Source: Chromobacterium sinusclupearum | Lineage (GTDB): Bacteria > Pseudomonadota > Gammaproteobacteria > Burkholderiales > Chromobacteriaceae | DNA length: 33,582 bases | Assembly: GCF_002902845.1 (NCBI RefSeq) | Contig: NZ_PPTF01000052.1 | Span: 1 to 33,582, forward strand | Reading direction: 5' to 3' | Notes under the pieces: generated by a model | Databases searched by the model: none | Told to the model about the DNA's origin: nothing | Seen by the model: only the letters and a program-made list of their open reading frames with translations | Shown: positions 25,640-33,582 of the stretch, one piece after another | Position numbering within the stretch: the first letter of the stretch is position 1 | How the letters are laid out: each line of letters begins with the position of its first letter | Program-made: the position numbers and the translations under genes

Positions 25640-25670
25640 AAAACAGCCCGAACTGCGCCAGTTCGGGCTG
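25640..25670 (-). terminator. Terminator of the DUF-like gene
   Basis: CAGCCCGAACT (25644-25654) pairs with AGTTCGGGCTG (25660-25670). On the minus strand the stem is followed by TTTTC. It lies 44 bases after the stop at 25714. Confidence 0.88.
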
Positions 25671-25713
25671 CTTCATAAGCCTGCTCCTCAACACCAGCAG
25701 TCAAGGGGCAAGC

Positions 25714-26103
25714 TTAATCCACCATCTTCACATCACACTTGTAGGTATGGGTGCCTACAGTGAATTGGCCTTGGCCAGTCCAGTCGGCGCCGAGGCCAAA
25801 GCTGGCGGAGAAGGGGGCAAGGTAGGTGCCGATCGCCGGCGGGGCGACGGATACGGCGGCTTCGCCATGAACCGCGCCAACCTTGGTGATGTGGCCAAAG
25901 CCAGTGCTATGCATGGCGCCGATGGCCGGGGCGGTGAAGGTCGGGGAGTGCTGCGTACCTTCCAGAATGGAACCATGTGCCTGGCCGTGCAGAGCGCCGG
26001 TGGAGGCATTCACCGTTACGGCAAGCGTCATGGAGCCTGCGCCAGTCATGCCTTTTTCGGGAGTGAAGCTCAACTTAAGCAAATACAGGCCTGTTTTTTC
26101 CAT
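25714..26103 (-). CDS. Small beta-rich protein, possibly DUF1842-like
   Basis: The product has 129 residues from the ATG at 26103, which has GGAG nine bases upstream. A longer frame to 26253 lacks such a site. There is no signal peptide or membrane helix. The sequence is rich in Gly, Thr, Ala and His, with repeated strand-like stretches (GLYLLKLSFTPEKG, GSMTLAVTVNASTG, GQGQFTVGTHTYKCDVKMV). The general look recalls the DUF1842 group of small cytosolic beta proteins in betaproteobacteria, but I hold that only weakly. A strong terminator follows. The function is unknown. Confidence 0.6.
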   Translation of the reverse strand: MEKTGLYLLKLSFTPEKGMTGAGSMTLAVTVNASTGALHGQAHGSILEGTQHSPTFTAPAIGAMHSTGFGHITKVGAVHGEAAVSVAPPAIGTYLAPFSASFGLGADWTGQGQFTVGTHTYKCDVKMVD

Positions 26104-26633
26104 AAGAAAATCTCCAGTGGATTCAACGCAGTTGATGTGACTTCCAATCGTCTTCCCAAGTCCAAGCTGGCGCAGGTGCGGTTTAGGTCTGCTTGCTTCT
26201 GTTGGAAATGGCGATGCAGCCCCCGTGCTGGCGACCTGAACAACACCAGACACCGTTCTGGGGTAGCTCCACTGTAGGTTATGGGGCAGTTCTTCTCCCT
26301 GTCCTTTGTGACTGGGTTCGGCCCCGGCTAAAGGATGGTTGACACACTCTTGATGGTGGATTCATGCCTCAGAGTTGCCTAATAAACTCCGAAAGTGCTA
26401 GCTGGATTGTTCAAATCTGGATTGTCTGCAGGGGCCAGGCAAGTCTACTCGCGGCGCCGAATCGATGGGCATAGCGTTGCCGTCAGAGAGATTGCTTGGG
26501 GGTGTATGATCATAATGAGAATGGGAAGGTGACTCTCGAAATACGCCTCTAAGGCTTTGGTTTTTAATGACCCACTTTCTGCTTTTTTCTTCATGCACAA
26601 CATGATTATTGTGGTTTAACTTGATGTTTTCAT
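26104..26633. other. Gene-free divergent region
   Basis: These 530 bases lie between the DUF-like gene and the EEP gene. The right third is clearly more AT-rich than the surroundings. Short open frames (for example minus strand 26398-26598) have no ribosome binding site or recognisable product. I could not assign a promoter, terminator or mobile-element remnant with confidence. Confidence 0.5.
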
Positions 26634-27383
26634 ATGAAGAATATCAGCGTCATAACCTATAACATCCACAAAGGAATGTCTCCGCTGAACCGCCATGTGC
26701 GCGTGGGCGACATGGCCGAGGCGCTGGCGGATCTGGCGCCGGACTTGCTGTTTTTGCAGGAGGTGCAAGGCCGTAATCTGGCGCGGGCGCTTAGCCATCA
26801 GCGCTGGCCTGTCCAGCCGCAGCACCATTTCCTGGCCAGCCGCCTGGCGCACCGCGCCGTATATGGCCTGAACGCCAGTTATGACCATGGCCATCACGGC
26901 AATGCCTTGTTGACGCGGTTTCGCGTGGGGGAGTGGTGCAACCGCGATATTTCGGTCAATCGTTTTGAGAGCCGCGGTGTGCTGCAATGCTTGGTGCAGC
27001 CGGATGGCTGGGCGCAGCCGGTGGTGGCGTTGTGCGGGCACTTCAATTTGCTGGCGGTTGACCGGCGCAAGCAGTACCGGGGTTTGGCGCGCTATGTGCA
27101 GGAAGCCATTGCGGAGCACCAGCCGCTGATTCTGGCTGGCGATTTCAACGACTGGCGCGGCGAGGCTAGCGCCTTGCTGAAGGGCGAGTTGGGTTTGGAC
27201 GAGGTGTTTCTGCAATTGTATGGCGGCCACGCGCAGAGCTTTCCGGCGCGGATGCCGATGCTGGCATTGGATCGCATCTATGTGCGCGGCTTGAAGGTGG
27301 AGTCGGCAAGGGTACTGTCTGGCAGGCCATGGTCTGGCCTGTCCGATCATCTGCCGCTGTATGCGCAACTCTGTCTATCCTGA
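26634..27383 (+). CDS. Endonuclease/exonuclease/phosphatase (EEP) family hydrolase
   Basis: The product has 249 residues and the complete EEP motif set. T8-Y-N10-IHKG supplies the first Asn, E43 (LQEV) is a metal ligand, G169-D-F-N172-DW the central Asp/Asn, and S237-D-H239-LPL the catalytic His. These enzymes cut phosphodiester bonds in nucleic acids, phosphoinositides or sphingolipids with Mg2+. There is no signal peptide, so it is probably cytosolic. In many betaproteobacteria a similar gene sits before a phospholipase-D-type cardiolipin synthase, which is absent here. The ATG has no good Shine-Dalgarno. The substrate is unknown. Confidence 0.9.
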   Translation: MKNISVITYNIHKGMSPLNRHVRVGDMAEALADLAPDLLFLQEVQGRNLARALSHQRWPVQPQHHFLASRLAHRAVYGLNASYDHGHHGNALLTRFRVGEWCNRDISVNRFESRGVLQCLVQPDGWAQPVVALCGHFNLLAVDRRKQYRGLARYVQEAIAEHQPLILAGDFNDWRGEASALLKGELGLDEVFLQLYGGHAQSFPARMPMLALDRIYVRGLKVESARVLSGRPWSGLSDHLPLYAQLCLS

Positions 27384-27420
27384 TCGGGAAGGCGGCAAGG
27401 CGTGATCATTTCAGATAAAA

Positions 27421-27470
27421 CAAAAAGTGCTTAATAAAGAACGGTTTTTCATATTGCAAAGCACTTTTTG
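27421..27470. repeat. 12-bp inverted repeat, possible terminator or operator
   Basis: CAAAAAGTGCTT (27421-27432) pairs exactly with AAGCACTTTTTG (27459-27470) across a 26-base loop. It lies 38 bases after the EEP stop and its right arm overlaps the -35 of the metNIQ promoter. It may end EEP transcription or bind a regulator of the met operon. Confidence 0.6.
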
Positions 27471-27495
27471 CGATATGGAGACAGTTTTATATAAT
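27468..27495 (+). promoter_or_regulatory. Probable metNIQ promoter
   Basis: TTGCGA (27468-27473) and a perfect TATAAT (27490-27495) are 16 bases apart. Transcription would start near 27502, giving a leader of about 215 bases before metN. Confidence 0.6.
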
Positions 27496-27550
27496 CTTTC
27501 AAAAGGTGGTTGACGCTAAGCGAAAAAAGATGTTCAATCTCAATCAAATT

Positions 27551-27600
27551 TATCGCCGATTTGAACACAGCTTGCGGGCGTAAAACAGCTAAAGCGTGGG
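27551..27600 (+). ncRNA. SAM-II-like riboswitch in the metN leader
   Basis: The SAM-II hallmarks appear in order. P1 is CGCC (27554-27557) with GGCG (27577-27580). The P1 loop begins GATTTGAAC, matching the conserved GAUUU. A pseudoknot pairs CACAGCTTGC (27566-27575) with GCTAAAGCGTG (27588-27598), leaving the conserved GCUAA uridine, which contacts SAM's adenine in the known structure, unpaired. The joining strand contains TAAA. SAM-II normally controls methionine and SAM genes, and metNIQ follows. The joining strand is a little shorter than in the published examples I remember. The match was made by eye, not by a covariance model. Confidence 0.7.
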
Positions 27601-27633
27601 TAGACAGACCCAGCATCATCTCAATCTGTCTAC
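27600..27633 (+). promoter_or_regulatory. Leader hairpin between riboswitch and terminator
   Basis: GTAGACAGA (27600-27608) pairs with TCTGTCTAC (27625-27633), a perfect 9-bp stem with a 16-base loop, directly after the SAM-II-like element. It may space or guide folding of the leader. Confidence 0.6.
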
Positions 27634-27669
27634 ATTTAATCTCCCGGATCATCCGAAGATTTCCACAGC

Positions 27670-27700
27670 AAAGCCCGCCGCAGCTATCGGCGGGCTTTAT
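27670..27700 (+). terminator. Attenuator-like terminator just before metN
   Basis: AAAGCCCGCCG (27670-27680) pairs with CGGCGGGCTTT (27688-27698) around a 7-base loop, then TAT; the T-run is short. It ends only 18 bases before the metN ATG. Its left arm GCCCGC (27673-27678) is complementary to GCGGGC (27574-27579) in the riboswitch, so antiterminator pairing is possible. Confidence 0.75.
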
Positions 27701-27718
27701 GCTTTGGGAGTGTTAGGA

Positions 27719-28456
27719 ATGATTCATCTGCAAAATGTCTGCAAACGGTTCCGCCGCCCGGAAGGCGGCTGGTTTGATGCCGTGGCGGAAACCTCGTTGT
27801 CGATTCGCCAGGGCGAAGTCTTTGGCCTGATCGGCTTCTCCGGCGCCGGCAAGTCCACCTTGTTGCGTCTGATCAATCTGCTGGAACGCCCAGACGCTGG
27901 CGCCGTCATCGTGGATGGGCAGGATCTGACTAGCCTGAACGCCAAGCAACTGCGAACCGCCCGTCAAAACATCGGCATGGTGTTCCAACAATTCAATCTG
28001 CTGGCCAACCGCACCGTAGCCGGCAACGTGGCCTTCCCGCTGGAAATCGCCGGCTGGAGCAAGGCGGACATCGAGAAGCGCGTGGCGGAGTGCCTGGCCA
28101 TTGTCGGCCTGGAAGACCGCGCAAACCATTATCCGGCCCAGCTGTCCGGCGGCCAGAAGCAGCGTGTCGGCATTGCCCGCGCCTTGGCGCCGCGGCCGCA
28201 TGTGATCCTGGCTGACGAGCCGACTTCCGCGCTGGACCCCAAAACCACCCAATCCATCCTTGACTGCCTGAAAGACATCAACGCGCGCTTTGGCGTCACC
28301 ATCGTGATCGTCACTCACGAAATGCATGTGGTGCGCAGCATCTGCCACCGCGCCGCGGTATTGGACCAGGGCCGCGTGGTGGAGATCGTCGATGTCGACA
28401 ATGCCGAAGTGGAAGCCGATTCCGATCTGGCCCGCTCGCTGCTGGAGGCCGCATAA
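27719..28456 (+). CDS. metN: Methionine ABC importer ATPase MetN (short form)
   Basis: The product has 245 residues from the ATG at 27719, with GGGAG eight bases upstream. It is the cytosolic ATPase that powers uptake of D/L-methionine. Walker A is G39-FSGAGKS46, the signature is L142-SGGQ, and Walker B is VILADE (162-167), followed by PTSALDP. The usual C-terminal NIL regulatory domain, which lets E. coli MetN (about 343 residues) be shut off by internal methionine, is missing. I recall the same short form in Neisseria meningitidis. Control may therefore rest on the SAM-II-like leader. metI follows directly, with its ATG immediately after the metN stop. Confidence 0.95.
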   Translation: MIHLQNVCKRFRRPEGGWFDAVAETSLSIRQGEVFGLIGFSGAGKSTLLRLINLLERPDAGAVIVDGQDLTSLNAKQLRTARQNIGMVFQQFNLLANRTVAGNVAFPLEIAGWSKADIEKRVAECLAIVGLEDRANHYPAQLSGGQKQRVGIARALAPRPHVILADEPTSALDPKTTQSILDCLKDINARFGVTIVIVTHEMHVVRSICHRAAVLDQGRVVEIVDVDNAEVEADSDLARSLLEAA

Positions 28457-29143
28457 ATGGATGCCGTAACCCTGAACGAAGCGTTGCTGAATCTGCAATC
28501 GATGGCGCCGGAAATCTGGCAGGCCTGCAAGGAAACCGGCGTGATGCTGGGCATCGGCCTCGCCGCCGCCATCGTGTTTGGCGGTCCGCTGGGCGTGATC
28601 CTGTACCTGTCGCAGCCGGGGCAGCTGTTCGCCAATCGCGCCGTCAACGGCGTCTTGAGCTGGCTGGTGAACCTGGTGCGTTCCTTCCCCTTCATCATCC
28701 TGATGGTGGTATTGATTCCGCTGACCCGCGCGCTGGTGGGCAGCACCATTGGCCCGGTGGCGGCTTCGGTGCCGCTGGCTTTCGCCGCCATTCCGTACTT
28801 TGCCCGCCTGGTGGAGCAAACGCTGCGTGAGATTCCGCGCGGCGTGGTGGAGGCGGCCGAGGCGATGGGCGCCAGCCCGCTGCAGATCATCTTCAAGGTG
28901 CTGGTGAACGAAGGGCGTTCCGGCCTGATTTCCAGCCTGACCATTCTGACCATCAGCTTCCTCAGCTACACCGCGGTGGCGGGCGTGGTGGGCGGCGGCG
29001 GCATCGGCGATTTGGCCATCCGCTACGGCTACTACCGCTTCCAGACCGATGTGATGGTGGCCATGGTGCTGCTGCTGGTCGTGCTGGTTCAGATTATTCA
29101 GCTGTTGGGCAACCGCCTGGCGGCCAAGCTAGACAAACGCTGA
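28457..29143 (+). CDS. metI: Methionine ABC importer permease MetI
   Basis: The product has 228 residues, an inner-membrane permease with about five transmembrane helices. It shows the MetI start pattern (ALLNLQSMAPEIWQACKETGVMLG). The coupling (EAA) loop reads EAAEAMGASPLQIIFKVLVNEGRSG, in which EAAEAMGASPLQI is the contact with MetN. Its ATG abuts the metN stop, with GGAGG nine bases upstream inside metN. It works with MetN and MetQ. Length is normal for MetI (about 217-230). Confidence 0.96.
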   Translation: MDAVTLNEALLNLQSMAPEIWQACKETGVMLGIGLAAAIVFGGPLGVILYLSQPGQLFANRAVNGVLSWLVNLVRSFPFIILMVVLIPLTRALVGSTIGPVAASVPLAFAAIPYFARLVEQTLREIPRGVVEAAEAMGASPLQIIFKVLVNEGRSGLISSLTILTISFLSYTAVAGVVGGGGIGDLAIRYGYYRFQTDVMVAMVLLLVVLVQIIQLLGNRLAAKLDKR

Positions 29144-29176
29144 TTTTCAAGACGCGCAAATTTAAAGGAGAGAACA

Positions 29177-29986
29177 ATGCGTAGATTCGTTATCAAGGCA
29201 GTTGCCGCATCCGTAGTGGGCCTGGCCCTGGCAGGCCAAGTGCTGGCCGCCGATCCGGCCAAGAAGGAAATCGTCATCGGCACTACCGTGGGCGACTTTG
29301 GCGACATGGTGAAGCAATCGATCAAGCCGCAGCTGGAAAAGCAAGGCTATGCCGTGAAGCTGGTGGAGTTCACCGACTATGTGCGCCCCAACCTGGCGCT
29401 GCAGGAAGGTTCGCTGGATGTGAACGTTTTCCAGCACAAGCCTTACCTCGACAACTTCGCCAAGGAGCACAAGCTGTCCCTGAAAGAAGTATTCCAGGTG
29501 CCGACCGCGCCGCTGGGCATCTATCCGGGCAAGCTGAAGTCGCTGAAGGACGCCAAGGCCGGCGTGACCCTGGCTGCGCCTAATGACCCGTCCAACTTCG
29601 CCCGCGCCCTGGTGATGCTGAACGATCTGGGCTGGGTCAAGCTGAAGCCGGGCGTCAACCCGCTGACCGCCTCCGAGCGCGACATCGCCGAGAACGTGAA
29701 GAAAGTGAAGATCATCCCGCTGGAAGCCGCCCAGCTGCCGCGTTCGCGCAGCGATGTCGACTTCGCTGTGATCAACGGCAACTACGCCACCAGCTCCGGC
29801 ATCAAGCTGACCGAGGCCGTGTATCAGGAAAAGAGCTATGCCTATGTGAACTGGGGCGTGGTGCGTGCCGCCGATGCGGGCAAGCCTTGGGCCAAAGACG
29901 TGATCGCCGCCTACAACTCCCCGGCGTTCAAGGCCTATACCAAGCAGAAGTTTGCCGGCTACAAGCTGCCGCAAGGCTGGAACTGA
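29177..29986 (+). CDS. metQ: Methionine-binding protein MetQ (NLPA family)
   Basis: The product has 269 residues. It captures methionine in the periplasm and delivers it to MetNI. It has a type I signal peptide (residues 1-24, ending QVLA) and no lipobox Cys. It is therefore predicted to be a soluble periplasmic protein, unlike the lipoprotein MetQ of E. coli and Neisseria. The NLPA fold is clear: [41 protein letters not shown], and [22 protein letters not shown] lies before the ATG. Three genes and a terminator complete the operon. Confidence 0.95.
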   Translation: MRRFVIKAVAASVVGLALAGQVLAADPAKKEIVIGTTVGDFGDMVKQSIKPQLEKQGYAVKLVEFTDYVRPNLALQEGSLDVNVFQHKPYLDNFAKEHKLSLKEVFQVPTAPLGIYPGKLKSLKDAKAGVTLAAPNDPSNFARALVMLNDLGWVKLKPGVNPLTASERDIAENVKKVKIIPLEAAQLPRSRSDVDFAVINGNYATSSGIKLTEAVYQEKSYAYVNWGVVRAADAGKPWAKDVIAAYNSPAFKAYTKQKFAGYKLPQGWN

Positions 29987-30342
29987 GTTTTTCTTGTAAC
30001 ACTCCTGGCTACAAGACTTGCGGAGGGCTGCGGCCCTCCTTTTTTTATCTCTATTCCACTCAATTCATATTGTTCCGAGACGACTCTGGCGGCTTGGCCA
30101 AGCCTCGCGCCATAAACTGGACAATCGAAGATGAAGTGAGTGTTTCCATAAAGTCCCCTGCCCAGCGGCCCTGCGCCGCCAAGGCCGCATGCGCGTGGCA
30201 AGAGGGCATGCACACAGTCTTTCGTGGTAGAATGGAGGGATTGTCACATCACGTCGGCCAGCGCGCCCGGCGGCCCCGAATCGCCAGTGCGACGGGCGCT
30301 TGCTTCGCTTCGGCCGGATCATTCTTACGAATCAAGACACTT
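29987..30342. other. Gene-free region between metQ and gyrA
   Basis: This holds the metQ terminator and the gyrA promoter region. A TAGAAT box at 30228-30233 could be a gyrA -10, but I see no good -35. The frame of GyrA stays open upstream as far as 29887, without a ribosome binding site; that is not coding. Confidence 0.5.
30022..30046 (+). terminator. metNIQ Rho-independent terminator
   Basis: GGAGGGC (30022-30028) pairs with GCCCTCC (30033-30039) around a TGCG loop, followed by seven T's. It is 36 bases after the metQ stop. Confidence 0.9.
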
Positions 30343-32943
30343 ATGACCGATAACCAGTTCGCCAAGGAAACGCTTCCCATCAGCCTCGAAGAGGAGATGC
30401 GCCGTTCTTACCTGGATTACGCGATGAGCGTGATCGTAGGCCGGGCGCTGCCAGACGTGCGCGACGGCCTGAAGCCGGTGCATCGCCGGGTACTGTACGC
30501 CATGCACGAACTGTCCAACGACTGGAACCGCGCCTACAAAAAGTCGGCCCGTATCGTTGGCGACGTGATCGGTAAATACCACCCGCACGGCGACTCCGCC
30601 GTGTACGACACCATCGTGCGGATGGCGCAGGACTTCTCCTTGCGTTACCCGCTGGTGGATGGCCAGGGCAACTTCGGCTCGGTGGACGGCGACAACGCCG
30701 CCGCCATGCGTTACACCGAAATCCGCATGGCGCGCATCGCGCACGAGCTGCTGGCCGACATCGACAAAGAAACCGTGGATTTTGGCCCCAACTACGACGG
30801 CTCCGAGCATGAGCCGCTGATTCTGCCGGCCAAGATCCCGAACCTGCTGGTCAACGGCTCGTCCGGCATCGCGGTGGGCATGGCCACCAATATTCCGCCG
30901 CACAACCTGAATGAAGTCATCGACGCTTGCCTGGCTCTGTTGGCCAACAGCGATATCACCATTGACGAGCTGATCGACATCATCCCGGCGCCGGATTTCC
31001 CCACCGCCGGCATCATCTATGGCACGGCCGGCGTCAAGGAAGGTTACCGCACCGGCCGCGGCCGCGTGATCATGCGCGCGCGCACCCATGTGGAGCCGAT
31101 CGGCAAGGGCGACCGCGAAGCGATCATCGTCGACGAGATTCCGTACCAGGTGAACAAGGCCCGCCTGCTGGAACGCATCAGCGAACTGGTGCGCGACAAG
31201 CAGATCGAGGGCATCTCCGACCTGCGCGACGAGTCGGACAAGTCCGGCATGCGCGTGGTGATCGAACTGAAGCGCGGCGAAGTGCCGGAAGTGGTGCTGA
31301 ACCATCTGTACAAGATGACCCAGCTGCAGGACAGCTTCGGCATGAATATGGTGGCGCTGGTGGACGGCCAGCCGCGCCTGTTGAATCTGAAGCAGATTCT
31401 GGTGGAATTCCTGCGTCACCGCCGCGAAGTGGTGACCCGCCGCACCATCTTTGAACTGCGTAAAGCGCGCGAACGCGGCCACATCCTGGAAGGCCTGGCC
31501 GCGGCCTTGTCCAATGTGGACGAGATCATCGCGCTGATCAAGGGCTCCGAGGCGCCGCCGCAAGCCAAGGCCGCGCTGATGGCGCGCGCCTGGCGCTCGT
31601 CGCTGGTGGAAGACATGCTGTCCCGCGTCGAAGGCGACAAGGCGCGTCCGGAAAACATCGACCCGGCCTACGGCATGAAGGAAGATGGCTACCATCTGTC
31701 CGACACCCAGGCCCAAGCCATTCTGGACATGCGCCTGCAGCGCCTGACCGGCCTGGAGCAGGACAAGATCGTCGGCGAATACCGCGAGATCATGGATGTG
31801 ATTCTGGACCTGCTGGACATCCTGGCCCGCCCGGAGCGCATCAACCAGATCATCAGCGACGAACTGACTGCCATCCGCACCCAGTTTGGCGATCCGCGCC
31901 GTTCCGAGATCGAGCCTTACGGCGGCGATATCAATATCGAAGACCTGATCACCCCGCAGGACATGGTGGTCACGATTTCGCACACCGGCTACATCAAGGC
32001 CCAGCCTATCGACGATTACAGCGCCCAGCGCCGCGGCGGCCGCGGCAAGCAGGCGGCGGCCACCAAGGACGACGACTTCATCGAAACGCTGTTCGTGGCC
32101 AATACCCACGATTACGTGCTGTGCTTCTCCAGCCGCGGCCGTTGCTACTGGCGCAAGGTGTACGACCTGCCGCAAGGCGGCCGCCAGAGCCGCGGCAAGC
32201 CCATGGTCAACGTGCTGCCGCTGGAAGAGGGCGAGAAGATCAACGCGCTGCTGCCGGTCAAGGAATTCCGCGACGACCAGTATGTCTTCATGTGCACGGC
32301 CAGCGGCACGGTGAAGAAGACGCCGCTGGTGGACTTCTCGCGCCCGCGCACCGCCGGCATCATCGCGGTGAACCTGGAAGACGGCGACAATCTGATCGGC
32401 GTGGCGCTGACCCACGGCGACGACCAGATCATGCTGTTCTCCGACGCCGGCAAAGCCGTGCGCTTCAGCGAGACCGACGTGCGTCCGATGGGCCGCAACG
32501 CGACCGGCGTGCGCGGCATGATGCTGGGCGATGAGCAGCAAGTGATTTCGCTGCTGGTCAGCAATTCCGAACAGCAAATGGTGCTGACCGCCAGCGACGG
32601 CGGCTACGGCAAGCGCACCTGCGTGGGCGACTTCCGCCTGACCAGCCGCGGCACCCAAGGCGTGATCGCCATGGATCTGACCGACAAGACCGGCCTGAAA
32701 TTGGTGGCGGCCAGCCTGGTGGAGGAAAGCGACGACATCATGCTGATCACCACCGGCGGCGTGCTGATCCGCACCAAGGTGGCGGAAGTGCGCGAAACCG
32801 GCCGTTCGGCCCAGGGCGTGCGCCTGATCAATCTGGACGAGGGCGAAAAGCTGATCGGCCTGGAGATTGTGGCCGAGTCCGAGGCAGAGTGCGAGGAAGT
32901 CGAAGGTGAGGGCGATGCCGCGCCGGAGCAGGGCGAGGCGTGA
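30343..32943 (+). CDS. gyrA: DNA gyrase subunit A
   Basis: The product has 866 residues from the ATG at 30343 ([18 protein letters not shown], the usual start). It is the breakage-reunion subunit of gyrase and introduces negative supercoils with GyrB. The catalytic tyrosine is Y124 in [11 protein letters not shown]. The quinolone region reads [13 protein letters not shown], with S85 and D89 at the E. coli 83 and 87 positions, i.e. the sensitive form. The GyrA box QRRGGRG (562-568) separates gyrase from topoisomerase IV. Six beta-pinwheel blades follow, then an acidic C-terminal tail (Glu/Gly-rich, ending EQGEA). The Shine-Dalgarno is weak. The stop overlaps the next ATG by one base. Confidence 0.98.
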   Translation: MTDNQFAKETLPISLEEEMRRSYLDYAMSVIVGRALPDVRDGLKPVHRRVLYAMHELSNDWNRAYKKSARIVGDVIGKYHPHGDSAVYDTIVRMAQDFSLRYPLVDGQGNFGSVDGDNAAAMRYTEIRMARIAHELLADIDKETVDFGPNYDGSEHEPLILPAKIPNLLVNGSSGIAVGMATNIPPHNLNEVIDACLALLANSDITIDELIDIIPAPDFPTAGIIYGTAGVKEGYRTGRGRVIMRARTHVEPIGKGDREAIIVDEIPYQVNKARLLERISELVRDKQIEGISDLRDESDKSGMRVVIELKRGEVPEVVLNHLYKMTQLQDSFGMNMVALVDGQPRLLNLKQILVEFLRHRREVVTRRTIFELRKARERGHILEGLAAALSNVDEIIALIKGSEAPPQAKAALMARAWRSSLVEDMLSRVEGDKARPENIDPAYGMKEDGYHLSDTQAQAILDMRLQRLTGLEQDKIVGEYREIMDVILDLLDILARPERINQIISDELTAIRTQFGDPRRSEIEPYGGDINIEDLITPQDMVVTISHTGYIKAQPIDDYSAQRRGGRGKQAAATKDDDFIETLFVANTHDYVLCFSSRGRCYWRKVYDLPQGGRQSRGKPMVNVLPLEEGEKINALLPVKEFRDDQYVFMCTASGTVKKTPLVDFSRPRTAGIIAVNLEDGDNLIGVALTHGDDQIMLFSDAGKAVRFSETDVRPMGRNATGVRGMMLGDEQQVISLLVSNSEQQMVLTASDGGYGKRTCVGDFRLTSRGTQGVIAMDLTDKTGLKLVAASLVEESDDIMLITTGGVLIRTKVAEVRETGRSAQGVRLINLDEGEKLIGLEIVAESEAECEEVEGEGDAAPEQGEA

Positions 32944-33410
32944 TGATTCCGACTCCCGCCAATCCCCGCGTGCTGGAGGCGATGAGCCAGCTCTTCGTCT
33001 CCTTCCCGCACTGCGCGACGCTGGGCTTCGAGTACGTCGGCACCGACGGCCGCAAGCCCACGCTGAAACTGCAATGGCGCGAAGACCTGGTCGGCAATCC
33101 GGCCACCGGCATCCTGCACGGCGGGGTGATCACCTCGCTGGTCGATACCTGCAGCGCCATCGCCGTCACCGCGCATCTGCCCAGTATTGAAACGATCGCC
33201 ACGCTGGATCTGCGCATCGACTACCTGAAGTCCGCCACGCCGGGCAAAGCCATCCACTGCACCGCCGAATGCTACCGGCTGGCCAGCCAGATCGCTTTCA
33301 CCCGCGCGGTGTGCTATCACGACAATCCGGCAGACCCGATCGCCCACGGCGTGGCGACCTTCATGCGCGAGTCCAGCCGCACGCCGATGTTGCAGGAGGC
33401 TCAGCCATGA
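32943..33410 (+). CDS. PaaI-type hotdog thioesterase
   Basis: The product has 155 residues from the ATG at 32943, whose A is the last base of the gyrA stop (TGATG), so translation is coupled to gyrA. It has the single hotdog domain of acyl-CoA thioesterases. H59-G-G61 begins the substrate loop, and D68 in VITSLVDTCSAIAV is the likely catalytic residue; RIDYLKSATPGKAIHC is the family's second block. These cytosolic enzymes hydrolyse acyl- or aryl-CoA as homotetramers. The specific substrate is unknown. A second hotdog gene starts inside its stop. Confidence 0.9.
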   Translation: MIPTPANPRVLEAMSQLFVSFPHCATLGFEYVGTDGRKPTLKLQWREDLVGNPATGILHGGVITSLVDTCSAIAVTAHLPSIETIATLDLRIDYLKSATPGKAIHCTAECYRLASQIAFTRAVCYHDNPADPIAHGVATFMRESSRTPMLQEAQP

Positions 33411-33582
33411 TGAGCGAATTCATGCAACGTTTCGCCGAGCTGCGCGACCGCAAGGCCTTTGCCGAGATCGTCGATTCGCTGCCCTACGTCAAGCTGATGG
33501 GCACGGTGATGGCCGAGGACGAAGCCGGCGAGCTGCGCTTCGAGCTGCCGTTTCTGGCGCGCAATGTCGGCAATACTTCGCT
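33407..33582 (+). CDS. Second hotdog-fold thioesterase-like gene (cut by window end)
   Basis: Only the first 58 codons are present. The ATG at 33407 overlaps the stop of the previous gene as ATGA, with GGAGG seven bases upstream. The visible part (FAEIVDSLPYVKLMGTVMAED, then GELRFELPFLARNVGN) has the same opening as PaaI-like proteins: a start helix, then the first beta strands, ending before the HGG motif. It is likely a paralogue or heteromeric partner of its neighbour. The identity is inferred from this short stretch and the tandem layout. Confidence 0.75.
   Translation, partial: MMSEFMQRFAELRDRKAFAEIVDSLPYVKLMGTVMAEDEAGELRFELPFLARNVGNTS

Larger units (their letters stand above)
25313..25713. 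other. Gene-free region with promoter and terminator
   Basis: This holds the promoter of the small exported protein and, at its right end, the terminator of the next minus-strand gene. A short GCCTC-gcg-GAGGC hairpin lies near 25497-25509. I see no gene between. Confidence 0.5.

Noticed and set aside
30620..30742. Quinolone-resistance changes in GyrA
   Set aside because: S85 and D89 are the wild-type residues, so there is no sign of target-based resistance.
30325..32658. A 777-codon open frame opposite gyrA
   Set aside because: The same antisense artefact; gyrA on the plus strand has all its motifs.
1..33582. CRISPR array, tRNA or rRNA genes
   Set aside because: No evenly spaced short repeats with unique spacers, and no cloverleaf or rRNA-like sequence was seen by eye.

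Overview
The window looks like chromosomal DNA of a GC-rich betaproteobacterium. The best guess is the Neisseriales, Chromobacterium or a close relative. That is an inference from codon use and gene set (valS, gyrA, a short Neisseria-type MetN, dsdA, chaA); no database search was possible. Housekeeping genes (valS, gyrA, metNIQ) alternate with accessory material.

Left part (1-7795, all minus strand): a type I secretion and adhesin locus of LapA type. It runs from an ABC exporter with a degenerate C39-like domain (6327-4138), through a translationally coupled HlyD/LapC adaptor (4141-2741) and a 664-base gap, to the N-terminus of a large repetitive adhesin (2076 to beyond the left edge). The adhesin has a retention module and AAAG sites that fit LapG-type proteolysis. 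An orphan periplasmic-binding-protein-like lipoprotein (6710-7795) lies upstream.

Middle left (8072-13843): a secreted PpiC-type prolyl isomerase, a bidirectional terminator, a YtcJ-type amidohydrolase and valS.

Accessory island (13844-17200): directly behind the valS terminator is an AT-rich orphan membrane-protein gene whose ribosome binding site lies inside the terminator hairpin. Then come a REP-associated tyrosine transposase (RAYT), six REP-like hairpins of two stem families, nested palindromes of unknown kind, and a BRO-N (phage antirepressor-like) gene.

Middle right (17467-26103): chaA (cation/proton antiporter), a secreted gluzincin-type metalloprotein, an FlxA-like coiled-coil protein, a dsdA-lysR operon for D-serine degradation, an AhpD-like protein divergent from an AraC regulator, a small exported protein and a small DUF-like protein.

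Right part (26634-33582): an EEP-family hydrolase; a leader RNA that strongly resembles a SAM-II riboswitch with a downstream terminator; the metNIQ methionine importer, whose MetN lacks the C-terminal regulatory domain; gyrA; and two overlapping hotdog-fold thioesterase genes, the second cut by the window end. The most informative observation is the SAM-II-like pseudoknot and attenuator in front of metNIQ. Next are the terminator-embedded start of the AT-rich orphan and the RAYT/REP/palindrome island.
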